NCBI GenBank assembly: GCA_002455655.1 | Contig: DKLF01000062.1 | Span: forward strand, 1-20,668 | Direction of reading: 5' to 3' | DNA from: Oscillibacter sp. UBA6647 | Lineage (GTDB): Bacteria > Bacillota > Clostridia > Oscillospirales > Oscillospiraceae | DNA: 20,668 nucleotides | Shown: one piece after another, positions 6,413 to 14,496 of the stretch | Layout: every line of letters starts with the position of its first letter | Position numbering within the stretch: position 1 is the first letter of the stretch | Notes under the pieces: model-generated | Told to the model about the DNA's origin: nothing | Databases searched by the model: none | The model's input: the letters and a program-made list of their open reading frames with translations, nothing else | Program-made: the position numbers and the translations under genes

Positions 6413-8622
6413 CCGTAGAAGAAGAATATCAACTGCTGGAAGACACTATCCGGGCCTATAACCCCTCGGCGGATTTTGCCCATATCCGGGCCGCATACGA
6501 ATTTGCGGAAAAAAGCCACATAGCCCAGAAACGCAAAAGCGGTGAGCCTTATATTATCCATCCTCTGGCGGTGGCCCAGATTGTGGCTGAGGAGCTGCGG
6601 CTGGACTCCGAGTCCATCGAAGCGGCACTCCTTCACGACGTGATTGAGGACACTCCCGCCAGCCATGAGGAAGTTGCCCGGCTTTTTTCTCCCACGGTTG
6701 CGAATCTGGTGGAGGGGGTCAGCAAGCTGACCCGTATTCAGTACGCCACCAAGGAAGACGAGCAGATGGAAAATCTGCGGAAAATGCTCATCGCCATGAG
6801 CAAGGACATCCGGGTCATCCTCATCAAAATTTCCGACCGGCTGCACAATATGCGCACCATGGAGTATCAGTCCCCGGAGAAGCAGAAGCAAAAATCTCTG
6901 GAGACGATGGAAATTTACGCTCCCATTGCCCACCGGCTGGGTATGCAGCGCATGAAGTGGGAGCTGGAGGACCTGTCCCTGAAATATCTGGACCCGGTTG
7001 GGTTCGACGAAATTGTTTCAACCCTGAGCGCGAAAAAAGCCGAGTATGACGACTTTATGAACCGCACCCAGGCCCAGATTGACCAGCGTCTGACGGAAAT
7101 GGAAATCCGCCACAAGGTCTACGGGCGGATGAAGCACCCCTATTCCATTTATCGCAAGATGTTTAACCAAAATAAATCTCTGGATGAGATTTTTGACCTG
7201 TTTGCCTTCCGTGTGGTGGTGGACTCCGTGGGAGACTGCTATAACGTGCTGGGCGTTATCCACGATATCTACAAGCCCATTCTGGGCCGGTTCAAGGACT
7301 ATATCGGAACCCCCAAGCCCAACGGCTATCAGTCGCTTCACACCACCGTGATGGGCGGAGACGGCATTCCCTTCGAGGTGCAGATCCGCACGCAGGAGAT
7401 GCACGAAATTGCGGAATACGGCGTGGCCGCCCACTGGAAATATAAGCAGAACGGCCAGGGCGGGGGCACCGAGGGAAAATACGAGTGGGTCCGTCGGCTC
7501 CTTGAAAATCAGGAGGGCACCGACGCGGAGGAGTATATCCGCTCGCTGAAAATCGATATGTTCTCCGACGAGGTGTTCGTGTTCACCCCGGGCGGCGACG
7601 TGCAGAACCTTCCCGCCGGAGCCACCCCCATCGACTTTGCCTACTCCGTCCACTCCGCCGTGGGCAACCACATGATCGGCGCGAAGGTCAACGGACGCAT
7701 TGTCACCTATGACTTCCAGCTTAAAAACGGCGACATTGTGGAGATTCTTACCTCTAAAACCGCCAAGGGTCCCAGCCGGGACTGGCTGAAAATTGCCAAG
7801 TCCAGCGAGGCCCGCAGCAAAATCCGCCAGTGGTTTAAAAAAGAACGGCGCGAGGAAAACATCGCAAATGGCCGCGCCGCCTTTGAATCAGAGCTGAAGC
7901 ACTGCGGCATTGCCATGCGGGATGTGCTGGCCCTTGAAAATCTTCCGGAGCTTTTGAAGCGGGTGTCCTTCGGAACGCTGGATGAGATGTACGCCGCCAT
8001 CGGCTACGGCGGGTTTTCCGCTCAGAAAGCCGTGAACCGGATGCAGGGCGAGCTGATGCGCATTCAAAAGCTGCACCAGCAGGAAAAGTCTCTGGAAGAC
8101 GCCATGGAAGCCGGCAAAGCCGAAGAACCGGCAAAGGCCGCCGTTCCCAAGCGCGCCCGCAGCGAGCAGGGCATCATCGTGGAGGGACTCTCCAATTGCC
8201 TTGTGAAATTTTCAAAGTGCTGCACCCCCGTGCCGGGAGATGAGATCATCGGCTTTATTACTCGGGGATACGGCGTGTCCGTTCACCGGTGCGACTGTCC
8301 CAACGCCTCGGAGGAGCGCCGCAGCCAGCCGGACCAGAAGGGCCGGTGGATTAAGGTCACCTGGGGCGCGGATACCAACGACAGCTACCGCACTTCTCTG
8401 GAAATCTTGGCCAAAGACCGCAACAATCTGGTTCTGGACGTTTCCGCGGCCTTGTCTGTGACCAATACCCGGGTGGCGGCGCTGAACGTCCGCACCACCG
8501 AGGACCGCTTTGCCGTCATCACGCTGGAGGTCAGCGTCAAAGACGGCGATCAGCTCCAGTCCCTGATGAAGCGGCTTAATCAGGTTTCGGGCGTTTTGAA
8601 CGTCACGCGGCCCGCCGGATGA
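6409..8622 (+). CDS. relA: bifunctional (p)ppGpp synthetase/hydrolase Rel
   Basis: Makes and degrades the stringent-response alarmone (p)ppGpp. The 737 residues show the full long-RSH layout. The HD hydrolase domain has H51, H76-D77 in LLHDVIEDT and SDRLHNM (142-148). The synthetase has RFKDYIGTPKPNGYQSLHT (294-312) and FEVQIRT (322-328). TGS is at about 388-450, the zinc-finger region SKCCTPVPGD...HRCDC at 602-630, and the C-terminal ACT domain at about 647-737. The RxKD form of the synthetase loop is the one known for bifunctional enzymes, and the hydrolase metal ligands are intact. The ATG at 6409 overlaps the recJ stop and follows GGGAGGGAGG; an upstream in-frame opening lies inside recJ and is not used. 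Confidence 0.97.
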   Translation: MTVEEEYQLLEDTIRAYNPSADFAHIRAAYEFAEKSHIAQKRKSGEPYIIHPLAVAQIVAEELRLDSESIEAALLHDVIEDTPASHEEVARLFSPTVANLVEGVSKLTRIQYATKEDEQMENLRKMLIAMSKDIRVILIKISDRLHNMRTMEYQSPEKQKQKSLETMEIYAPIAHRLGMQRMKWELEDLSLKYLDPVGFDEIVSTLSAKKAEYDDFMNRTQAQIDQRLTEMEIRHKVYGRMKHPYSIYRKMFNQNKSLDEIFDLFAFRVVVDSVGDCYNVLGVIHDIYKPILGRFKDYIGTPKPNGYQSLHTTVMGGDGIPFEVQIRTQEMHEIAEYGVAAHWKYKQNGQGGGTEGKYEWVRRLLENQEGTDAEEYIRSLKIDMFSDEVFVFTPGGDVQNLPAGATPIDFAYSVHSAVGNHMIGAKVNGRIVTYDFQLKNGDIVEILTSKTAKGPSRDWLKIAKSSEARSKIRQWFKKERREENIANGRAAFESELKHCGIAMRDVLALENLPELLKRVSFGTLDEMYAAIGYGGFSAQKAVNRMQGELMRIQKLHQQEKSLEDAMEAGKAEEPAKAAVPKRARSEQGIIVEGLSNCLVKFSKCCTPVPGDEIIGFITRGYGVSVHRCDCPNASEERRSQPDQKGRWIKVTWGADTNDSYRTSLEILAKDRNNLVLDVSAALSVTNTRVAALNVRTTEDRFAVITLEVSVKDGDQLQSLMKRLNQVSGVLNVTRPAG

Positions 8623-8740
8623 CGTCGCGGCAAATTGCGTATCGTTCGCTTCCGCGCTTTGGCGCGAAAGCTCATTCACTCCATTGCCGCTCCTTTTCAC
8701 GGGGACACGGCAGAGATCAATTAGTAAAGGAGATCTGCAC

Positions 8741-9187
8741 ATGCGCGCGGTAGTCACGAGAGTTACCCGGGCCTCCGTCTCCATCGACGGAGCCGTGAAG
8801 GGCCAAATCGGGCAGGGCTTTCTCATCCTTCTGGGCGTTACCCATGAAGACACGGAGGCCGAAGTCCTCAAGCTGGCCGAAAAAATTTGCGGCCTGCGCA
8901 TTTTCGAGGATGAAAATGGCAAAATGAATTTGGGGCTGGACGCGGTGGACGGCGAGCTGCTGATTATCTCCCAGTTCACCCTGTATGGAAGCTGCAAGCG
9001 GGGCCGCAGACCCGACTTTCTTGCCGCCGCGCGACCGGAAGTTGCCATTCCTCTGTACGAAGCCTTTATCACGGCATGCCGGGAAAAGGTTTCGCGGGTG
9101 GAAACCGGCGAATTTGGCGCGGATATGAAGGTGGACTCCGTGAACGACGGCCCGCTGACGCTGATTTTGGACACCGACACGCTGTAA
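8741..9187 (+). CDS. dtd: D-aminoacyl-tRNA deacylase
   Basis: Removes D-amino acids (and glycine from mischarged tRNA-Ala) from tRNA, a translation proofreading step. The 148-residue length is standard. The catalytic loop SQFTLYG (residues 77-83, Thr80) and the Gly-cisPro motif as NDGPLT (135-140) are present. AAAGGAG (8726-8732) sits 8 nt before the ATG. The frame is open upstream to 8684, but with no ribosome site. It follows rel after a 118-bp gap, the usual Firmicutes neighbour order, and its stop codon overlaps the ribosome site of the next gene. Confidence 0.95.
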   Translation: MRAVVTRVTRASVSIDGAVKGQIGQGFLILLGVTHEDTEAEVLKLAEKICGLRIFEDENGKMNLGLDAVDGELLIISQFTLYGSCKRGRRPDFLAAARPEVAIPLYEAFITACREKVSRVETGEFGADMKVDSVNDGPLTLILDTDTL

Positions 9188-9199
9188 GGAGCATTTGCC

Positions 9200-9820
9200 A
9201 TGAAAATCATTACCATGCAGGTTGGCGCGATTATGACCAACTGCTATATTTTTTGCGACGAGGAAGCGGGCGTCTGCGCTATTGTGGACCCCGGCGCCGA
9301 CGCGGACCGGGTTGCCCGCGCCGTGGAGGAAACCGGCTGCACCCCCGTCTGCATTTTCCTGACCCACGGTCACTATGACCACACGGGCGCGGTGGCGGAG
9401 CTTTTGGAACGGTACCCCGGCATTCCCGCCTATTTGAATCGCCGGGATGTCCATGGCGACGACGCGGACCGGCGGACCCGGGAGTTGTTTTTATCCCTGC
9501 CTGCCACAGTGGACTACGGCGAGGGTGACACGATACAGGTGGGCGGCTTGACCGTCTCGGTCTTGTCCACTCCCGGCCATTCTCCCGGCTCTGTGACGCT
9601 GCTGTGCGGCGAGGCCATGTTTGCCGGAGACACGTTGTTTGCCGGCTCCTGCGGCCGGACGGATCTGTCCGGCGGCAATGTGGGCGACATGCTGGCATCC
9701 CTGTCCCGTCTGGGGCGGCTTGAGGAGGAATACACCGTGCTCCCCGGCCATATGGGGCCTTCTCTTCTCAGCCGGGAGCGGGAATACAATCCTTTCATGC
9801 TTCAGGCACTGGGACGCTGA
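9200..9820 (+). CDS. MBL-fold metallo-hydrolase (glyoxalase II-like, YqgX type)
   Basis: A 206-residue single-domain metallo-beta-lactamase-fold hydrolase, probably cytosolic with two metals. The ligand motif THGHYDH is at residues 55-61 and TPGHSPGS follows. AGDTLFAGSCGRTD carries the bridging Asp, and LPGHMG provides the last His. This set matches the small glyoxalase-II-like group found next to dtd in Clostridia; the physiological thioester substrate is not known. AAGGAG (9186-9191) overlaps the dtd stop and lies 8 nt before the ATG, so the two genes are in one operon. Only 3 nt separate it from hemZ. Confidence 0.92.
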   Translation: MKIITMQVGAIMTNCYIFCDEEAGVCAIVDPGADADRVARAVEETGCTPVCIFLTHGHYDHTGAVAELLERYPGIPAYLNRRDVHGDDADRRTRELFLSLPATVDYGEGDTIQVGGLTVSVLSTPGHSPGSVTLLCGEAMFAGDTLFAGSCGRTDLSGGNVGDMLASLSRLGRLEEEYTVLPGHMGPSLLSREREYNPFMLQALGR

Positions 9821-9823
9821 GCC

Positions 9824-11329
9824 ATGCTTTTGAAATTTGAGGGGCATCAGGAGCTGTATGCCATGGAGCAAACCCTGATGGCCCTGCTGCCGGAGGAGCG
9901 GCCCGTCTACGAGGGAAATGACCCCAACCGGGCTGTAATTACTCTGCGCCAGATCGGCAGTCATGCCGAAGCGGTGACTGAAATGCTCTATCAGGGGCAC
10001 ACCGGTCGAGGCGAAGCCGCGCAGAATTTAGGCGGCACTGACTATGAACAGGAGGGCCAGCGCCGCAGGCTGCTGCAAATGAGCTTTTTCAAAGCCGCCC
10101 GGGAGGCCGCCGGACTGACGCCCCCGTGGGGGAGCCTTACGGGCGTGCGGCCCGACAAAACGGCGGTGGCCGCTCTGGACTTGGGTGACTCCCCCGAGGA
10201 GGTCCGGCGGATGCTGGAGGACGAGTATTTCGTCACACCCCGCCGGGCAAGACTTGCAACGGAGACGGCCTGCGTCACCCGCCGTGTGCGGGAGGACCTG
10301 GGTCCCAAGGATATCGCCCTGTACGTTGGCATCCCCTTCTGCCCCACCCGCTGCGCCTATTGCAGCTTTGTCAGCGCCAGCGTGGAGCGGAGCTTCCATC
10401 TGGTGGAGCCGTATCTCACGGCGCTGAAGGCCGAGATTTCCTCTGCAGGAAAGCTTTGCCGGGAGCTGGGCCTACGGGTCCGTTCCTTTTACATGGGGGG
10501 CGGAACCCCCACCACTCTTTCGGCAGAGCAGATGGACGGTTTGCTGGGCGGTCTTGCCGATTCGTTTGACTTTGCGGCCTGCTGCGAGTATACTGTCGAG
10601 GCCGGACGGCCCGACACGGTGACGCCGGAAAAGCTGCGGGTGCTGAAAAACCGGGGCGTGACGCGGATTTCCGTGAACCCCCAGACCATGGAGGACCGGG
10701 TACTTGCGGCCATCGGCCGCCGCCACAGCGCCGCCCAGATTTTCTCCGCCATGGAGCAGGCCGCCGAAGCCGGGTTTGAACATGTCAACATGGACCTGAT
10801 CGCAGGCCTGCCCGAAGACGACCCGGAGGGCTTTCGCCGGTCGCTGGACGCCTGCATTGCTTTGGGAGCGGACAACATCACCGTCCACACCCTGAGCCTG
10901 AAAAAAGGCAGCCGCATCACGCTGGAGGGCCTACGCATTCCCTCCGCCGAGGCAGTGGGTGAAATGCTGGACTATGCAGACCCCACGCTCCGCGCCGCCG
11001 GATACGGGCCTTACTATCTTTACCGGCAGAAGTATATGTCCGGCAGCTTTGAAAACACGGGCTGGTGCAAACCGGGAGCGGAGAATCTTTACAACATCTA
11101 CATCATGTCGGAGCTGTGCTCCATTCTCTCCTGCGGCGCGGGCGGGTCCACAAAAATGGTGGGCGGGCCGGGCCGTATCAGCCGGGTATTCAATTTGAAG
11201 TACCCGGTGGAATACACGTCGCGGCCCGGCAAGATTTCGGAAAATCAGGCGGCCTTTGCCGCGTTTTACCAAAATGCCGCGGCCGCCCCCTCTCCTTCCG
11301 CCCCCGGGCGGGAGACAGCGGGGGATTGA
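9824..11329 (+). CDS. hemZ: radical SAM enzyme, HemZ-type coproporphyrinogen dehydrogenase family
   Basis: 501 residues, the length of Bacillus HemZ. The radical SAM cluster motif is CPTRCAYC with cysteines at 173, 177 and 180, followed by MGGGTPTTL near 224-232. GSLTGVRPDK (103-112) is characteristic of HemZ rather than HemN or HemW. The family name implies oxygen-independent coproporphyrinogen oxidation, but many Clostridia carrying it lack a haem pathway, so the true substrate is uncertain. The start has only a weak ribosome site and lies 3 nt after the MBL stop, which suggests coupling. The C-terminus ends in a low-complexity Ala/Pro/Ser tail (AAAAPSPSAPGRETAGD) outside the catalytic fold. 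Confidence 0.9.
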   Translation: MLLKFEGHQELYAMEQTLMALLPEERPVYEGNDPNRAVITLRQIGSHAEAVTEMLYQGHTGRGEAAQNLGGTDYEQEGQRRRLLQMSFFKAAREAAGLTPPWGSLTGVRPDKTAVAALDLGDSPEEVRRMLEDEYFVTPRRARLATETACVTRRVREDLGPKDIALYVGIPFCPTRCAYCSFVSASVERSFHLVEPYLTALKAEISSAGKLCRELGLRVRSFYMGGGTPTTLSAEQMDGLLGGLADSFDFAACCEYTVEAGRPDTVTPEKLRVLKNRGVTRISVNPQTMEDRVLAAIGRRHSAAQIFSAMEQAAEAGFEHVNMDLIAGLPEDDPEGFRRSLDACIALGADNITVHTLSLKKGSRITLEGLRIPSAEAVGEMLDYADPTLRAAGYGPYYLYRQKYMSGSFENTGWCKPGAENLYNIYIMSELCSILSCGAGGSTKMVGGPGRISRVFNLKYPVEYTSRPGKISENQAAFAAFYQNAAAAPSPSAPGRETAGD

Positions 11330-11386
11330 ATCGGGACGCGCGGGCAAAGCGCGCCGCAGGTCCACTTTGGAAAGGGGTTTGAAATC

Positions 11387-12319
11387 ATGGCGTATTCTCT
11401 CATCGACATCAATCAGGCGGTCCGCAGCGATCCCCGGGAGTTTTCCCGGCGCTGCGACGAGGACTTTCAGAAGAAGGTGCGCATGGCGGCGGAAAAAATC
11501 GCCGCTCACCGGGGCGAGTCCCGCATCATTTTGCTCTCCGGCCCCTCCGGCTCCGGAAAGACCACCACGGCTCTGAAGGTGGAGGACGTACTCAAGTCCA
11601 TGGGAATCATGACCTATACAGTGTCCATGGATAACTATTTCAACACCGTGGACCCGGAAACCGCCCCCCGCAATCGGGAGGGCGCCATTGACTTCGAGTC
11701 TCCCTTCTGTCTGGACATCGATCTTTTAAACCGCCACTTCGCCATGCTGGACCGGGGCGAGACAATTCATGTGCCCAAATACGAATTTGCCCGCCAGATG
11801 CGCTCGGACATCATGTCCCAGCCCATGCGCCTGGGGCCTGACGAGCTGGTGATTTTTGAGGGCATCCACGCCCTGAACGACGTGATTGTGGGTAAGAATC
11901 CCCATGCCTTCAAGCTCTACATCGCGGCCCGCAGCAGCGTGCTGGACGAGGCGGGAAGCGCCCTGTTCGACCATGCGTGGCTGCGTCTTTGCCGCCGGAT
12001 TGTCCGGGACCACAACTTCCGGGGCAGCAGCGCTGAATTCACCCTGAAAATGTGGGATAATGTCCGCCGGGGGGAAAAGCTGTACATCTCCCCCTATAAG
12101 GAAAACGCGGATTTAATGTTTGACTCGTCTCTCGAGTGCGAATTTTCCGTTCTCAAGCCGTATGTGGTCCCCCTGCTGGAGGAGCTGCCCCGGGGCAAAT
12201 ACCCGGTGGCGGACCAGATTCTCACCGCCTACGAGCGCTTTGAGGGCATGACCGCCGAATATCTGGCATTGGATTCTCTGGCCCGCGAATTTGTGGGCGG
12301 CGGCACCTATACCTATTAA
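11387..12319 (+). CDS. uridine kinase-like nucleoside kinase
   Basis: A 310-residue P-loop kinase of the Udk/phosphoribulokinase family, expected to phosphorylate a nucleoside (possibly uridine or cytidine) with NTP. Walker A GPSGSGKTT is at residues 52-60. MDNYF (81-85) and IDFESPFCLD (101-110) match the substrate-binding region, and FEGIHALND carries the Walker B-like strand. Longer relatives in Clostridia have an N-terminal TGS/ThrRS-like part; here only about 45 residues precede the kinase domain. The start is supported by AAAGGGG before ATG 11387. It follows hemZ by 57 bp and probably continues the operon. The exact nucleoside cannot be told from sequence. Confidence 0.88.
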   Translation: MAYSLIDINQAVRSDPREFSRRCDEDFQKKVRMAAEKIAAHRGESRIILLSGPSGSGKTTTALKVEDVLKSMGIMTYTVSMDNYFNTVDPETAPRNREGAIDFESPFCLDIDLLNRHFAMLDRGETIHVPKYEFARQMRSDIMSQPMRLGPDELVIFEGIHALNDVIVGKNPHAFKLYIAARSSVLDEAGSALFDHAWLRLCRRIVRDHNFRGSSAEFTLKMWDNVRRGEKLYISPYKENADLMFDSSLECEFSVLKPYVVPLLEELPRGKYPVADQILTAYERFEGMTAEYLALDSLAREFVGGGTYTY

Positions 12320-12337
12320 GTTAAGGAGGGCGTCAAC

Positions 12338-12736
12338 ATGGATGAAAGATTGCAGGAGATTCTGGATACCGTGCAGAAAACCGCCGAGGAAGTAGGCACC
12401 GCCGCAGGCGACCTTTTTACCGCCGCAGGTCAAAAGGCATCCTCCCTTCTCTCCGTCAGCAAGCTGAATGTCCGCGCGGCAGACCTGAAAGCCCAGCGGA
12501 GCGCGCTTTTGCAGGAGGTTGGCTCCATGGTGTACGGAACCCACACCGGCAAAATTGCCGACTCCGACCAGCTTCTTGGCAAGCTCCGTGAGATTGACGA
12601 GGTGAACGCAGAGCTTGACCGCACCGCCGCGGAGATCGTGCGGCTGCGCCAGAGTGAACCCCGTGTGTGCCCTCTGTGCGGATTTGGCCCCAAGCAGGGC
12701 GACGTTTTCTGCCGCCACTGCGGAACCCGCCTGTGA
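12338..12736 (+). CDS. small coiled-coil protein with C-terminal zinc ribbon, hypothetical
   Basis: 132 residues with two parts. Residues 1-105 are helical and heptad-like, including a stretch resembling cytosolic amphipathic helices (VQKTAEEVGTAAGDLFTAAG). At the end a zinc ribbon is formed by C111-C114 and C125-C128 (CPLCG and CRHCG). There is no signal peptide or membrane segment. A strong AAGGAGGG site precedes the ATG and the gap to the kinase is 18 bp, so it is cotranscribed. Proteins with this layout are common beside various genes in Clostridia and have no assigned role; a scaffold or nucleic-acid-binding role would be a guess. Confidence 0.85.
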   Translation: MDERLQEILDTVQKTAEEVGTAAGDLFTAAGQKASSLLSVSKLNVRAADLKAQRSALLQEVGSMVYGTHTGKIADSDQLLGKLREIDEVNAELDRTAAEIVRLRQSEPRVCPLCGFGPKQGDVFCRHCGTRL

Positions 12737-12770
12737 CGGAGACATGACGGCAGAATGTACGCATATCCTT

Positions 12771-12795
12771 GTTGGAGAAACGGCTCCAACCTTTT
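12771..12795 (+). terminator. weak terminator candidate before the flippase gene
   Basis: GTTGGAG (12771-12777) and CTCCAAC (12784-12790) form a 7-bp stem with a 6-base loop, followed by CTTTTG. It could cause partial termination between the zinc-ribbon gene and the flippase gene, but the T-run is short. Confidence 0.35.
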
Positions 12796-12815
12796 GAAAA
12801 AATTGAGGTAACTTC

Positions 12816-14438
12816 ATGGCGAATAACGCGAAAAAGCAGTCTTTTCTGGGCGGCGCGGCGATTTTAGCCTCCGCCGTGGCCATTGTGAAGCTCGTGGGCG
12901 CGGTTTACCGCATTCCGGTGAACAACCTTCTCAGCGCCGAGGGCAAGACCTACTTCAAGGTGGCCTACGACATTTTCAACGTCCTGATGACCGTGTCCAC
13001 CGCGGGACTTCCCCTTGCTATTTCCAAGCTCACCAGCCGGGCCCACGCCACGGGGCGGGAAAATGAAAAACGCAAGCTGTTCCGCACCGCAATCTGGCTG
13101 TTTTTGGGAATCGGCCTTGTCGGCTCGCTGCTGATGTTTTTCGGAGCGTCCCAACTGGCCGACCTCCAGCGCCAGCCCATGGCGGCCCACGCCATCCGTG
13201 CGCTGGCGCCCACCATCCTGTGCGTCAGCCTTCTTGCCTGTATGCGGGGCTACACACAGGGGCAGGGCAATATGACCCCCACCGCCGTATCGCAGGTCAT
13301 TGAGGTCACCTTTAAGCTGGGCGTGGGCCTGCCGCTGGCGTGGTATCTCATCCGCGTGGTGCAAAAAGGCGTGGCCTACGGCGCCGCAGGCGCCATATTG
13401 GGCGTCACGGTCAGTGAAATTATCTCTCTGGGCTTTATGTCGCTCTATCTGTTCCGTCATCGGGACAATCAGGCCCTTTCCAACGATGTGCCCCCTTCCA
13501 GCGGCACGCTGATGAAGCAGGTTCTGCACATTGGCATTCCCATCACGCTGAGTAATTCCGCCATGAGTCTTCTGACCATGCTGGATACCACCATTGTCCT
13601 GCGTCGGCTGGCCGATATCCAAAACCAGCTTCCCGCCGCGCCGAGCGTCCTGTTTGGGCAGTACGGCTACGGCACGGACCTCGTGAATCTGCCGCCCTCC
13701 TTTGTCTTTCCTGTGACCATGAGCCTGATTCCCTTTGTGGCAGCGGCGCTGGCCCGGCATGAAAACGCCAGAGCCAACCGGGTCGTTTCCTCCGCCCTGC
13801 GATTGATCGCCCTGCTGGCCATTCCCGCAGGCGTTGGGTTAAGCGTGCTGGCCGGACCGATTCTGCTGCTGCTGTATCCCGCGCAGGTTCAGGACGCCAT
13901 TGCCTGCGCGCCGCTTTTGCGGGTGCAGGGCGTGGCGTGCATCTTCATCTGCCTGATGAATTTGACCAACGCTATTTTGCAGTCCTACGGCAAGGAGAAA
14001 ATTCCGATTTACACCATGGTTGCCGGCGGCGTCACCAAAATTGCCATGAACTACGTTCTGGTAGGCACGCCCTCCATCAACATCATGGGCGCCCCCATCT
14101 CCACCCTCTGCTGCTATCTGGTCATTGCCGGATTCAACCTGTACTTTGTGTGGAAATACTCGCCGGAAAAGCCCCGGTATCTCCAGATCTTTGCAAAACC
14201 GGCCATTGCTTCCGTGGCGATGGGCCTCTCCGCCTGGGCGGCCCACGGCCTTCTCAGCCGTCTGCTGACAGGCCCCGACTCGGGGTATCTGGTCAGTGCC
14301 GCAGCCACCTTGGGCGCCATTGCGGTGGCCGTTGTGGTGTACGGCATTCTGGTGCTGGCTTTGCGGATTCTCCGGGCAGAGGATCTGGAATCCATGCCTC
14401 ACGGCAGAAAGTTGGCAAAAATTTTAAGGCTGAAGTGA
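12816..14438 (+). CDS. MOP-superfamily polysaccharide/lipid-linked flippase (SpoVB/YabM type)
   Basis: A 540-residue polytopic membrane protein with about 12-14 hydrophobic segments. The N-terminal signature (ILASAVAIVKLVGAVYRIP, then NLLSAEGKTYF) is typical of the SpoVB/YtgP/YabM group. These proteins resemble lipid II or polysaccharide flippases and in spore formers are tied to cortex or wall synthesis. GAGGTAA precedes the ATG by a normal distance. Its position directly before mazG, HU, rqcP, yabP and yabQ equals that of yabM in Bacillus, so orthology to YabM is favoured over SpoVB itself. The substrate is inferred, not seen. Codon use matches the neighbours. Confidence 0.9.
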   Translation: MANNAKKQSFLGGAAILASAVAIVKLVGAVYRIPVNNLLSAEGKTYFKVAYDIFNVLMTVSTAGLPLAISKLTSRAHATGRENEKRKLFRTAIWLFLGIGLVGSLLMFFGASQLADLQRQPMAAHAIRALAPTILCVSLLACMRGYTQGQGNMTPTAVSQVIEVTFKLGVGLPLAWYLIRVVQKGVAYGAAGAILGVTVSEIISLGFMSLYLFRHRDNQALSNDVPPSSGTLMKQVLHIGIPITLSNSAMSLLTMLDTTIVLRRLADIQNQLPAAPSVLFGQYGYGTDLVNLPPSFVFPVTMSLIPFVAAALARHENARANRVVSSALRLIALLAIPAGVGLSVLAGPILLLLYPAQVQDAIACAPLLRVQGVACIFICLMNLTNAILQSYGKEKIPIYTMVAGGVTKIAMNYVLVGTPSINIMGAPISTLCCYLVIAGFNLYFVWKYSPEKPRYLQIFAKPAIASVAMGLSAWAAHGLLSRLLTGPDSGYLVSAAATLGAIAVAVVVYGILVLALRILRAEDLESMPHGRKLAKILRLK

Positions 14439-14496
14439 AAAAAACCTGAACAATCAAGCATTTCCCGTGAATTTATCTTGCAAAGGCAGAAAAGAT

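Noticed and set aside
8212..9240. 342-codon minus-strand frame across the rel end and dtd
   Set aside because: It is antisense to the ACT domain of Rel and to Dtd, both certain genes, and shows no motifs or start signal.
10472..10938. Minus-strand frames inside hemZ
   Set aside because: They lie opposite the radical SAM core, carry no motif and vanish under the codon pattern of hemZ.
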